A stretch of 64,000 nucleotides of DNA, from contig CM068369.1 of NCBI GenBank assembly GCA_034769895.1, positions 428,197,479 to 428,261,478 on the forward strand. Reading direction: 5' to 3'. Source of the stretch: Magicicada septendecula (lineage: Eukaryota > Arthropoda > Insecta > Hemiptera > Cicadidae). Of this stretch, positions 11,150-22,096 are shown piece by piece. Each line of letters begins with the position of its first letter. The stretch's first letter is position 1. Position numbers and translations under genes: made by a program. Under the pieces are notes generated by a model. That model was not told where the DNA came from. It saw nothing but the letters and a program-made list of their open reading frames with translations, and did not search any database.

Positions 11150-14100
11150 TGTAACATAACAAAATTATCACACTAAACATTTGAATTAATGTTACATGAA
11201 TAAAAGAGAAAGTTCCATAGTGAGTGAGAAGAATAAATTGTTTAAGGATTACCCTAGAAACTGTATAATTAAGTCTATAAAATGTTAATAAAAATGGAAG
11301 ATAATAAAGAAAACCATTAATTAAAATAACCTACTATGAAAAAACCAGTTAAACCAGCAGTATACCCAGTAGATTGGGGAAGCAGTACAAAAAGGGAAGG
11401 ACCATAAAAAAAGGAAATAATCTGTCATGAAACCATTTTAATAAGGAAACTACTAATGTGATATTTGAAGAAGGGACGAAACATATCAAGATTCCAACAG
11501 AGACCAGAAACAGGAAGAGATATGCCAAAACAAAATGTTAATCATATAATAAATACCATGAGACAAAATTGAAACCGATATAGGTAAACCCCAAACAAGT
11601 TACAAGATACAATACTATAAAAACAAATTGTATATTAGTTGTAAGTGTAACATGTCAAAAAATATACCAAAAGAGACTACCATAGAGTAGAACTCACTAA
11701 AAAGACTACCAGAGTGTAGAATACAATAAAGTGAAGTGAGATAACAAAATTAAGGAACTACAGAGTGTACAGTGAGAAACATAGTTAAAAAATCTATGAA
11801 AAAATCTTCAATGAGGTTTAAGTATTATAAAAAGACTACCATGAGTGTAGAATAATAATAATAAAACCATTGAAATGAAAGACGGTCTAAGGACTGACAA
11901 CATTACTAGTAATAAGAGTTTTAAATTAGATATAAGGACTATTACATATAAAATGTTTTCTTTAATTATAACTAAATAAATGGTGAGGACAAAAATACCA
12001 AAGGACAGTTCATAACTGAAGGTATGCCTAATATTAAGATGTTTATTATTTATTATTAATTAAATAATATTTTAGATGTAAGGTGTAAATAAATACACGA
12101 GGTTTTTTATCACAGTTAAAGTGTTTTCATAAGAATAATACATACACAAGACAGTTAGTGACTGACAGTGTTACTAGTAATAGGAGTTTTTTTATGTTTT
12201 CTAATTAAATTATGTCTAGGATAAGCTATGTTGTTATCATTTGATGATACAGGAAAAAATAATAGGAATAAGATGTTTTTGTTAAAATTAGGTGATATAT
12301 GGAAAATAGTTGATAATAAGATGTTTTTGTTAAAATTAGGCATAAGATGTTCATGTTATGGTTCAATGATGTTATTAGTATAAAGAAAGTTTAGTAGATA
12401 CAAGATATTCTATTGTAATTAAAATCATGTCATTTAATTTTCCATTGTGTAAGTCAGAGAGGCAAGTAGGGCATAAAAATGTAATAGTTTTATTCAAATC
12501 AGTAAACCATGTCTAATGTACAAACAGACCCACCAAGACACTATGTTTGTAAACACAGACTGGCCTATAAACCAAAAAAAAACTATCTATCAAAGAATTA
12601 ATCTATGTAATAGGAATAGAATTCAATACATACAATACAGAAATTGAAATATATAATTAATACAGATACCGTTAATAGCAAATAGAATGACAAAAGAAAG
12701 AAAACTAACTTCTTTTGGAAACAGTCAAAAATAGGCTTATGATAGTAATCAAATCAGACTAAACAGCAAATTAATCAATATTGAAATGTTTTAATAACCA
12801 AATTACTAACAGCAAAGTAATTACGGAGTTATTAGGTGTATTCCATGGAAATATTATACCGAAAAAACAAATAAAAACCTTTAAAACACTGAATTTGTAC
12901 AAAATATGGGACATGCAATTATTATGCAAAATTGTAATTTTTGGGCTTAAATGAGTTTGAAACAAACCCAGCTATATATCAAAAGATGTAAAATTAAATA
13001 ATCAATATTACTGAATAGTTAGATTCATGTAAAATTAAGAAATATTGGAAATACAGTAAAAAATAAGAAAACTTGTTATGTATAGTTAGATAGTGAAACA
13101 AGTCTTAGACAGATATTTTATAATTAAACAATATGAAGAGGAAAAAGACATACCACAAATTGCCCTAAAACGACGACGTTGCGTCGTTTAGTCTATTGTT
13201 AATCGCAAAGCTGAACAGTTGAAAAATGTATTAGTGGAGTTTTGAAAACCAAATAATTTATATTAAAACCAAGTGTGGTTATGTGGCGTGTAACGGAGAT
13301 GAACTAACAAGTGAAAGAATATTATCTATCTATGTCTAACACTTCACAAGTTTCCAAAAACACAGAATAACACCATAAAACTTAACGCCAGAAATCGACA
13401 GCCATTTTTGAACAATTTTGGAACGAATTCACAAAACCAACACGCATATTTGAACATCACACTACACAAGAGATCCATCCAGAATTCGACATCGCAGACG
13501 ACGAGGGGACATTCAACACGATATTTTGGACCAATACCACTTCGCAGGAAAAGGGAACATCGTTTTATTTCTGTGGGAGAAGATCTTCGATTCCAACGGC
13601 GTCATAGCAGATTAAAACCAAGCAGACGGCGGCCATTGCTGAATTTCTCACATAGACGGTCCAGTGCCTCTTGGAGCAGAGTGACGTCATTTCTTCGACT
13701 TGGTTCGAATTTTAAATAATTTCTTTCTAATTGACAATTGTAATAATAATTCTATTCTATTTCAGATGTTAACATTTAGTTTAAGAATACCTGTTAAATG
13801 TATCTTGTTCCTTGCCCTCTGACCATTTCGACTCGTTAAAAGAACCATAAATTTAAACTTGTAAAAAATATATCTGTTGATTTTTCTCATTGCCGACTGT
13901 GGCGAATATTAGCCAGTGCCTGGGACATGCGCAGTCTGACTGGCGCACAATTTTGAATGAATAAACGCAAATCAGTATTCAGTTACCAGCATTGTTTTTA
14001 TTTCTACCATTAATGTTATTATTATTTTTTATTAAGCAAAACCATAATTCACCTTGAGAGAATAGATATAGGAGGAAATTACAACCTCAAATAATTAATT

Positions 14101-14577
14101 AATTATCAATTAATTAAATTAAATTATCCAGTCAAATTGGATACAAGCACAAGAAAAAATATTTGCAAAATTTTTAAAGTTTGATATATTTGTTATTTAT
14201 CAATCCAACACACTTAGTTATAACATTTTCTTATCATCAATATCTTTATATTTTGTTTTTTTTTATTACACTTGAAATTATATTACCATTTGACTAGCCT
14301 AACCAATGAGACTTTAAGGAGTCAGACTGATCCAGTGATAAACAAGACAAAATATCAATACGTACCAACACATATTTCAATTTCAATTATATTTTTATTT
14401 CTATTTGTAATATTTGTAATTGTATTACAAATTGACTTGCCCAACTAGTGGGGCTAAAAGAAGAGCACAATACCTTTTGTTATCACCAAAGATACACACA
14501 CAATATCTCTCTATCAAATCAATTCAATTTAATTATATATTTTTATTTTTATCTGTAATATACTTCATTATATTACA
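11150..14577 (+). mobile_element. 5' LTR of element B (3.43 kb)
   Basis: Starts TGTAACATAAC and ends TATTACA. It is almost identical to 22097-25523; I noticed about three substitutions and one single-base length change in a T run, so the insertion is young. It includes the TGACGTCA site (13682-13689), an AATAAA at 13960-13965 about 610 bases before its end, and two decayed primer-site cassettes (about 14280 and 14430) near its 3' end. A 103-codon sense frame at 13408-13719 is disrupted in A and is not considered a gene. Confidence 0.95.
13960..13965 (+). promoter_or_regulatory. Polyadenylation signal AATAAA in the B LTR
   Basis: AATAAACG is also found in the 3' LTR (24907-24912) and at a similar distance from the LTR end in family D (minus strand near 38414-38421). 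It likely marks the end of R, leaving a U5 of roughly 0.6 kb. The assignment rests on position and conservation. Confidence 0.5.
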
Positions 14578-14712
14578 AATTGGCGCCCAACGTGGGGCTT
14601 ATTAAAACGTTCATCAATTATATATATCATACCAATAAAATTATTATTTTATTTTTATTTGTAATATTTTTAATTATATTACAAATTGGCGTCCAACTTA
14701 AGGGGCTTTAAA
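14278..14712 (+). repeat. Four tandem LTR-end/primer-site cassettes
   Basis: The pattern TATTACAAATTGGCG...CCAAC...GGGGCT occurs four times at spacings of about 110-150 bases: near 14281 (decayed), 14422 (decayed), 14571 (intact; the working LTR end plus PBS) and 14681 (variant TTGGCGTCCAACTTAAGGGG). Comparison with the 3' LTR shows that the first two are inside the LTR and the last is in the leader. Element A has only one inside its LTR. D has a decayed site followed by a variant about 100 bases downstream. Confidence 0.8.
14581..14598 (+). other. Primer-binding site of element B (tRNA-Lys, CUU type)
   Basis: TGGCGCCCAACGTGGGGC, three bases after the LTR end, is complementary to the 3' end of the insect tRNA-Lys(CUU) acceptor/T-arm including CCA. 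This is the usual primer of many gypsy elements. Confidence 0.85.
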
Positions 14713-14802
14713 TAGGAAGTAATAGTGTTGTAAAATAAGGACGATTGTCCGATTTCCTATTTTTAGCTTGGCAACGATCAACAGGTCAGAAGAGGGAGCG
14801 AG
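14599..14802 (+). other. Leader of element B
   Basis: About 200 bases between primer site and gag start. It holds the fourth primer-site-like cassette (14681-14712) and a segment with AGCTTGGCA just before gag that is also found before the D gag. No frame of its own. Confidence 0.6.
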
Positions 14803-17118
14803 ATGCACAGGAGAGCTACATCAAGAAAAAGGGCTATGGAGGCCGAGCAGGAGATAAACATGGAGGATAAAGAAGCGACACCAGTGGAAGATGTGGAGTT
14901 AATGTTACCGCCAGCAGAACCAAATAAGCCGGCACCACAGAAGGAACAGCCGGAGGAATCCACCGCAAAGGAAAATACAAAACTTGATCAAATGATGGAG
15001 ATGTTACTCCGAGAATTTAAAACGACCAAAGAAGAATTGGGTAATAAAATCGGAGATACCAACAAGAAAATCGAAGAAAATAGTAAGGAAATGAAGAGTG
15101 ATAACCTACGATTGAAGGAGGAATTAAGAGAAAGCAGTAAGAAGATGGAGGAGAATAGTAGGAAGATGGAGGAGGAAATGAAGAATGATAACCAACGATT
15201 GAAGGAAGAGTTGGGCAATAAAATTGGAGATACTAGCAAGAAGATGGAGGAGAAGATGGAAGCAAACAGTAAGAAGATAGAAGAGAAGATGGAAGAAAAT
15301 ATTCAGAAGATGGAGGAGAAAATGGAGGAGATAAAGACTGACAATAAACAGTCGAAAGAGGAATTAACCCAGATAAGCCAAAAACTGGAAGAAACCAACA
15401 AGAGGATGGAAGAAACAAATCAGAAAATGGAAAGTAATAGTCAGCAATTGAGAGAAGAATTGAAGGAGACGAACCAGGAGAACATGAACCGGTTAGACGG
15501 AAAAATGGAAATATTGAAGGACGAATTGAGCCAGAAGATAGCTGAAAACAATGAGACAATCAGCAAGAAAGTAGAAGAGGAAATAACGGTAATCGAACAA
15601 AGGGTTGCCAGAGCTGACGAAAAATGGAGTCAAACCGAACAAGAAGTACGGAGTATCAGAACAGAAATAAATACGAAGGTTAACACCATTGAAGAAACAA
15701 CTAGGAAGACATTGGAGGAAAAACTAAAGGAAACACGGGAAGACTGGGAGCGAGCGCAGGACCGATTTACAGAAAAATGTGACGGCATAGAAGCTGCTGT
15801 GACCAGTATCAACAGTCAGGTACGACAGAACCAGACAGATATAGACTTATTCCATAGTCGACCGACAACTATTACCAGTTGTCCCAATAATGAAAATCGT
15901 GAAGGGATTAACTTCAGGTTTTATAAAAATAAACCCATGGAATTCCTAGCAAGAATTGAGGAATACTTTGCCAAACACAGAGGTAATCGCTGGAGGGAGA
16001 ACAAAGAGGTGCTGGACGAATCGTTCAAGGAAATAGCAGACAATTGGTGGATGGCAATAAGAGACGAGGTAACCGACTATCAACAATTCAGAAGGCTATT
16101 CAAAGCCAAATATTGGTCGGAATCAACGCAAAATATCGCCAGAGACGGGATATGCCATGGGAAGTACAACCCATATGGAAACCAAACTTTAACGGCGTAC
16201 TTTTTAGGAAAGGTGTGCGTGGCCAAACATCTAGAGCCCCGAATACCGGAAGAATGCCTGGTCAGCAAACTCTCATACCACTACGAGGAGGATATTATCA
16301 GAGCCAGACGAAATAGTCAAATAAAAACGGTGCAAGCCATGACCGAGCTTTTAGAGATGTACGAGCACGAAGACTATTACCGTCAAAGTCGCAGGAGATA
16401 TGAAAAGCTGGAACCAAGGAATAACAGCAATAATTTGAATAATAATAATAATCGGCAGAATGTGGGTAATAATAATAATTATAATTCCGCAAATCGGAAT
16501 AATGCCGAGTACAATTATAACCCTAGAAATAACAATAATTTGCCGAGGCTTAACCATAATAATAATAATAATAGTAATATTCCTCGTATGAATAATAATA
16601 ATAACAACAACCACAACAATAATAATAATAACAACAACCACAACAATAATAATAATAATAATAATAATAGCCGTCCACAAAATAACAACGGTTATTATAA
16701 TCATAATAGTAACTATGTTCCAAATGGTCAGAGGAACCCCAACCTTTCTAATAATAATAATTATCATGGTAATTATAACCGAAATTACCCAAGTGGAGGT
16801 AACCACAATTACAGGGCATATCGACCTAATGTCAATTACATCCGAGCAGAAGGCAGTGGACACAGGAGGTACCAGCCTCAAAGAAGGAGCCGATACTACG
16901 AGTACGAGACTTTCCAAGGGAGCCAGGGAAGTAATCGGTACAGAGAGTACGAGCCCAGACGTAGTTCCAGCTTGGATAATCAGCGCAGACTACCTGTAGC
17001 AGAAGCCCAACCAGACGATCGAGCAGAACCAAACGAAACAGCCTCAGGACTTCAAGCTGACGCTTCCAACGGCCTGATCCGTAATGAAGCGGAACATTTA
17101 AACGAACGGAGGCAGTAA
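14803..17118 (+). CDS. gag: Element B Gag: coiled coil, capsid-like domain, Asn-rich tail
   Basis: 771 residues, intact. Residues 1-60 are charged and shared with the D Gag (RRATS.KRA, NMEDKEATPVEDVE). Residues of roughly 60-340 form a long Lys/Glu heptad-rich coiled coil of repeated KMEEN-type units. Residues of about 365-530 are a retrotransposon Gag/capsid-like domain (MEFLARIEEYF, NWWMAIRDEV, FRRLFKAKYW, AKHLEPRIP) alignable with F Gag. Residues of about 545-670 are almost pure Asn with Tyr, Arg and Gly, and 670-740 are Arg/Tyr/Gly-rich. There is no CCHC knuckle or other zinc finger, so RNA binding probably falls to the basic, Asn-rich tail. The start is the first ATG of the frame after the leader. 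The gene ends 12 bases after a -1 slippery site that gives access to pol. Confidence 0.92.
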   Translation: MHRRATSRKRAMEAEQEINMEDKEATPVEDVELMLPPAEPNKPAPQKEQPEESTAKENTKLDQMMEMLLREFKTTKEELGNKIGDTNKKIEENSKEMKSDNLRLKEELRESSKKMEENSRKMEEEMKNDNQRLKEELGNKIGDTSKKMEEKMEANSKKIEEKMEENIQKMEEKMEEIKTDNKQSKEELTQISQKLEETNKRMEETNQKMESNSQQLREELKETNQENMNRLDGKMEILKDELSQKIAENNETISKKVEEEITVIEQRVARADEKWSQTEQEVRSIRTEINTKVNTIEETTRKTLEEKLKETREDWERAQDRFTEKCDGIEAAVTSINSQVRQNQTDIDLFHSRPTTITSCPNNENREGINFRFYKNKPMEFLARIEEYFAKHRGNRWRENKEVLDESFKEIADNWWMAIRDEVTDYQQFRRLFKAKYWSESTQNIARDGICHGKYNPYGNQTLTAYFLGKVCVAKHLEPRIPEECLVSKLSYHYEEDIIRARRNSQIKTVQAMTELLEMYEHEDYYRQSRRRYEKLEPRNNSNNLNNNNNRQNVGNNNNYNSANRNNAEYNYNPRNNNNLPRLNHNNNNNSNIPRMNNNNNNNHNNNNNNNNHNNNNNNNNNSRPQNNNGYYNHNSNYVPNGQRNPNLSNNNNYHGNYNRNYPSGGNHNYRAYRPNVNYIRAEGSGHRRYQPQRRSRYYEYETFQGSQGSNRYREYEPRRSSSLDNQRRLPVAEAQPDDRAEPNETASGLQADASNGLIRNEAEHLNERRQ
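16430..16800 (+). repeat. AAT/AAC microsatellite coding poly-Asn
   Basis: Trinucleotide repeats, mainly AAT with AAC interruptions, in the gag reading frame. Run lengths differ between B and the A gag (26010-26230, shorter), as expected of a slippage-prone coding repeat. It produces long Ile/Val-rich antisense frames that are not genes. Confidence 0.9.
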
Positions 17119-20100
17119 TAAAATCCAATAACCCTTTACTGCTCCAATCTGCTGGGTTTAATCAAGTAGGTATGAATGTGAAGAAAAACAGAAAAAATTT
17201 TACCATAATATACAGCAATTATTTAAAGGATATCCGTAAGGACCTATTAGAAGAAAGTGAGCTTAATATTAAAAATAATGATAATGAAATAATATACATA
17301 ATCGCAGAAATTGAAGGTATTTCTGTTCATATAATGATAGACACTGGAGCCAATGTCTCCATAATAAATCGAAATGAGTTGGACCGGATACAGCAGGAAT
17401 GCCATAAAAACTTACCGGTACTACCTATTAATAACATTGTACTTGTAGGAGCTACCGGCCGACAGAACAAGACCATAAGAAAGCAGGTATCCCTCAATGT
17501 CAAAAGTCAGGGCATTAGTGTGGATATGATATTTCTTGTTGCAGCCGGATTACCTTTCAACATCATGATAGGATGCGACATATTGCGCCGAAACTCAGCA
17601 ATTATCGACTTGTGCCGAGGAAGGGTATCACTCTTTGCTGAAGGTTCAACCTGGGTAGCCAATTTAACTGATAACAAGACTTTAGACTCCAGACAACTTC
17701 TCGACCACCAAAATAAGGTGAATTACTTATTTAACCACTCAACAAACAACAAGCCAGTACATCAGGATTCGGAGGAAGACCTATGGAAACAAAAGATCCA
17801 AGAGATACGTAACTTCCAGTGCCACAATACTAACGAGCAACTAACGGAAGACCAGCGGAATCAATTGGTAGAAATATATGAGAAATATCGAGCTGTATTT
17901 TCTGACGAACCTGGAAAGATCCGGAACTACCAATGCTCAATACGATTCAGAGAACCGGTAGAATTCAACCGAAAGTCATACCCAATAGCACAATCTTTGA
18001 AAGAGGCCGTACGATCAGAGATCCAGAATATGATCCGTAGAGATATCATCGAGAGCAGTCAATCGCCATACACAAGCCCAATTGTGGCCATACAAAAGAA
18101 AAATGGGAAGGTAAGACTTTGCCTTGACGCTCGGGAGATAAATAAGATGATAATAAACGATCGTACCTCACCTGGCGAGATTGATGAAATTTTGAAGAGG
18201 TTCCACGGAACACGATTCATTACCACTTGGGATACGGTATGCGGCTATTGGCAAGTGGAGTTGCACCCAGCAAGCCGGCAATACATGGCGTTCATCTTCG
18301 AAGGGCGCAATTATCAGTTTAAGAGATTGCCCTTCGGGTTGGTTAATTCAGTAGCTGTTTTTGTCGCCTGTATGGATCATATACTAGGACCAGAAGCGCT
18401 CCAATTCACAACTGTCTATGTTGATGATCTCCTAATAACATCAACCAGCTGGGAGGAACACTGTTATCGTGTGGAGTATGTTTGAAGAAGCTTGCTGAAA
18501 ATAATGTCACCCTTAAACTGGACAAGTCCAAGCTTATAGCTAAAGAAGTTCAATTCCTGGGTTTCCAGCTAAACAGTCAAGGAATAACACCATCAACAGA
18601 AAAGGTAGACGCCATACAACGATTCCCTACACCAAAAAACAGGAGGCAACTACAATCATTTTTGGGCCTATGTAACTATTATAGGAAGTTCCAGAATAAT
18701 TATTCCGAACTAACAGCCCAGTTTCAGTACCAGTTATCGTCCAAGAATAAATGGCGATGGGGTCAAGAACAAGACGAGACCTTCAAATCAATTAAAGAGA
18801 AATTTTTAGATGCAGTAATGCTCAACCATCCAGATTTTAACCGACCCTTCTTTCTAAACTGTGACGCTAGTAATATTAGCTTGGGTTCAACACTGTACCA
18901 AGAAGATGAAAGTGGAAACCATCTAGTAGTGAGCTTTGCTAGCAGAACCCTTAACCAGTGTGAGAAGAACTATAATGTGACGGAAAAAGAACTGCTAAGT
19001 GTAGTCTTTGCCTGCGGGAAGTTTCGGACGTATATCCTCGGATATACAGTGACCGTCCGAACAGATCACAAGTCAATATCATTTCTAAGAAGATGCAAAT
19101 TAAGCCATGGTAGATTGACCAGATGGGTACTCGCCCTGCAGGAATACGATATACAATGGGAGTATGTTCCTGGAAGTAAAAATGTAGTAGCCGACGTATT
19201 GTCAAGAGTGAATCTGGAAGAACAAACATTCGAAGGCGAAAAGGAGAGCATTTTGAAAATCTATAACATCATTAAGGACAGATCTGATTTAGAGAAGATA
19301 GTGCAGGACATCAGCAAACACCAGCAGTCCGATCCGAAGTTAAACTCTATTAAACTTCGTCTCTCCAACCAAGATGACACAATAAACAAATTTTATTGTA
19401 TACATAATGGGATTTTATTCATCAAGACATCCCTTGACGAAGACGTTTGGAAGATCATGATCCCTACTACAATCGAAAGGGATATCATCCTGGACTACCA
19501 CCTACGATACGGTCACATGGGAGCCATGAAGGTGATCAAGGCAATAGAAGAGAATTGTCACATCAAAAGCATCAATAGAAAAACTAGAAACTACCTTAAA
19601 ACCTGTCTGATATGTCAATTGGTGAAAACCAACAATGAGAGAAAGGAAGGTATGATGATACCGATTACCTCACAAGCCAAACTGGAAAAGGTCTTTCTGG
19701 ACATATGTGGTCCATTTCCCCGCAGTGGCGGACGCCATCGATACAAGTATATTGTTATTATGATGGATCATTTTACAAAATTTACAAAACTATACCCTGT
19801 GAACAGAGCCACCACTCTGAAGACTCTAGAAATAATAACAAATCATTACATTCCAGAGGTAGGAAGCCCGATATCCATAATCACCGACCATGGAACGCAA
19901 TTTAAGGGTTGGCGGTGGAGAAACACTCTGAATACATTGGGCATTAAGACATACAAGACGTCTGTCTACCACCCCAGCAGCAATCCAGCGGAGAGGGTAC
20001 TGCGAGAGGTCGGAAGAATATTACGGACTTATTGCTATAATCAACAAAAGAAGTGGCAAGAATATTTATTAGCGACTGAAGAATTCCTTAATTTGTCATA

Positions 20101-20506
20101 TCACACCGCTATTGGTACCACGCCATACACGGCAATGTATGAAAGACCACCTCCGAGAGAAATACAAGACATAATAGAGTTCCCCAGGAGTCAAGAATAC
20201 AAATTCAATCGAATTAGATTCTACAATAAATTGGCTGAAGACCAGGAAAGGCGCAAGAACAAATATCAAAAGGCTGTTAAGAAAATAATAAGATATGAAG
20301 TCGGAGAAAAGGTACTGCTAAAAAACAGGGAATTACCCAGTACTTTGGAAGGCATTACCAAAAAGTTATTACTGCTGTATACCGGCCCATACCTGATTAT
20401 TAAAAACAATAATAACAATACGTATGTACTAAAGGATATCATTTCGAATAAAGTAAAAGGAACTTATAATCAGTTATCCATTAAAAAATATTTGGAGGAC
20501 TCATAA
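17088..20506 (+). pseudogene. pol: Element B Pol: protease, RT, RNase H, integrase (one frameshift)
   Basis: Pol is reached by -1 shift from gag; a separate ATG exists at 17172. In order: aspartic protease (IMIDTGANVSII, then IMIGCDILRR), reverse transcriptase (LCLDAREIN, FKRLPFGLVNS, YVDD at 18417-18428), RNase H (NCDASN, TEKELLS, RTDH), integrase zinc domain (HLRYGH with CLICQ) and core (LDICGP, TDHGTQF, NPAERV), ending in a chromodomain-free tail (GEKVLLKN, LYTGPY). Compared with A, one base is missing near 18480 just after the RT palm, which moves the remainder to another frame (18482-20506). The rest is open. With LTRs nearly identical the lesion must be recent, or the copy moved using enzyme from elsewhere. 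There is no env gene downstream. Confidence 0.9.
17097..17103 (+). promoter_or_regulatory. -1 ribosomal frameshift site UUUAAAC
   Basis: TTTAAAC lies in the correct phase: the gag codons are TTA (Leu) and AAC (Asn), giving U UUA AAC. The gag stop is at 17116-17118 and the pol frame, -1 relative to gag, is open from 17088. So the heptamer sits inside the only 31-base window where a shift would work. The same heptamer is kept in element A (minus strand, 25600-25606). A downstream stimulatory structure was not assessed. Confidence 0.85.
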
Positions 20507-20519
20507 TTGTGAGTTAAAA

Positions 20520-21065
20520 CTAGAATGAAGAAATTGTGAATTTTGATAAAAAATTACCAAATTCAAAAATATCGTAAGTACAACTTACACCAAATATTCG
20601 AACAATTGTGAATGATGAAAAAAGAATTTTGATAAATAGATAATTACAAAATTCAAAAATATAGTAAGAACATCTTACACCAAATATCTGAAAGAATATT
20701 GTGAACGAAATAAGAATTTTGATGGAATAATAATAATTACCAAATTTCAAAAATCAGTAAGCACAACTTACACAAAACATTTGAAGGATTATTGTGAATA
20801 AATAAAAAGAATTTTGAACATAATAAGCTTCAAAATTCAAAAGCAATAGTAAGTACAAGCTACACAAATATTCAAAGACTATTATGCAAGTAAAAAGAAT
20901 TTGGATAGAGATAATAATTGTCCAAATTCAAAATAATTAGTAAGTACCACTTACACAAACATTCAAAGACTATTATGAATGCAAAAAGAATTTTGAGGAA
21001 TAATAATTTCAAAATTCAAAACAATAATAAGTACAACTTATACCAAAATATTTGAAAAACAACTA
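20520..21065 (+). repeat. Palindromic minisatellite, six units (element B)
   Basis: Six units of about 90 bases with cores such as GTAAGTACAACTTAC, followed by runs like AAGAATTTTGA. It is homologous to the nine-unit array of A but contains more diverged units, so the array length varies between copies. It starts 14 bases after the integrase stop codon. Confidence 0.85.
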
Positions 21066-22096
21066 TGAATAAGAAAGAATGTAGTTGAATAAAAATGTCT
21101 AAAATTAAAAAACATTAAACTCACATCATTACTCATATAAATGATGAGAAATAACTCTGAAATATGAAAAAAGATTTTGTAAGAAAGAGATACAAAATTC
21201 TAAGAGAAAAAGGAAACCAGAATGTCATATGACTTAATCGAACAAATTAACCAAACTCACAAAGAAAATAATTTGATAAAAATGGAACAATGAAGAAGGA
21301 CCAGCTCACTAAAGACCAAATAGTGAGACCAGAAACCAAAAAACAAAAACCTGATACTAATAATGATAATGCTGTTACAACAACCACTGTTATAGTGAAA
21401 GTGATAAAGAATTAATTCATGTTATACCATGAGCAATAAAAGTAACTCAATGGATACCAGATGGTAGAAAGAGTAAATATAAATACTACTTACTATGTAA
21501 ACATGATGAAATGTATATTATACCACATACCTAAACCACCTAATATGGAATAAGCTTTAAGAGAGAAGAAGAGTCAAGTGTATAAAAGTATTAATTAATA
21601 TAACGTATTATGAAGTGAAGAATCTAAAGATGTTTATTTTAGTCAAAAATGACTACTTTTACTGTTTATTTATTTTTATGACTGGATGTAGAAAATGCCA
21701 TCAGTCTTATGTGTTGAGCAGAGATGATAATACCTCTGGACTCAATTGAAGTATTGGACAGCAGGGATTGAAGCCAAAAGTGCCACTCTGAACTGTTCCA
21801 ATTAATTTGTTAGGGAATGTTAGGGAGTAAACATACTGGTGAGGAAGCACCAAATAAGAAGGAATATAAAATGATAATGTTATACACAAGATTGAAGACC
21901 ACTAATCAATGAAAAAAAAAAAAAGAAACTAATGAAGGAGATACACATCAGCTGAGAGGAAGCAATGGTGGAAAAAGAAGGTATATAAAGTGAAAACATG
22001 TAATCACGGAGAAAATGTAAATACAAAAGAATTAGTAGTAATTATTTCATCCATACAGAGTATGATCTGAACTAATCACTTTTACAGGAGAGCATA
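21066..22096 (+). other. 3' noncoding region and polypurine tract of element B
   Basis: About 1 kb of noncoding sequence colinear with 5938-6954 of A. It ends in TTTTACAGGAGAGCATA just before the 3' LTR, whose AGGAGAG is the likely polypurine primer. No envelope or accessory gene was seen. Confidence 0.75.

Noticed and set aside
13408..13719. 103-codon sense frame in the B LTRs
   Set aside because: The A LTRs show indels and stops in the matching region, and no protein family was recognised.
16351..16917. Ile/Val-rich antisense frame of 188 codons
   Set aside because: It is the complement of the AAT/AAC coding repeat of gag.
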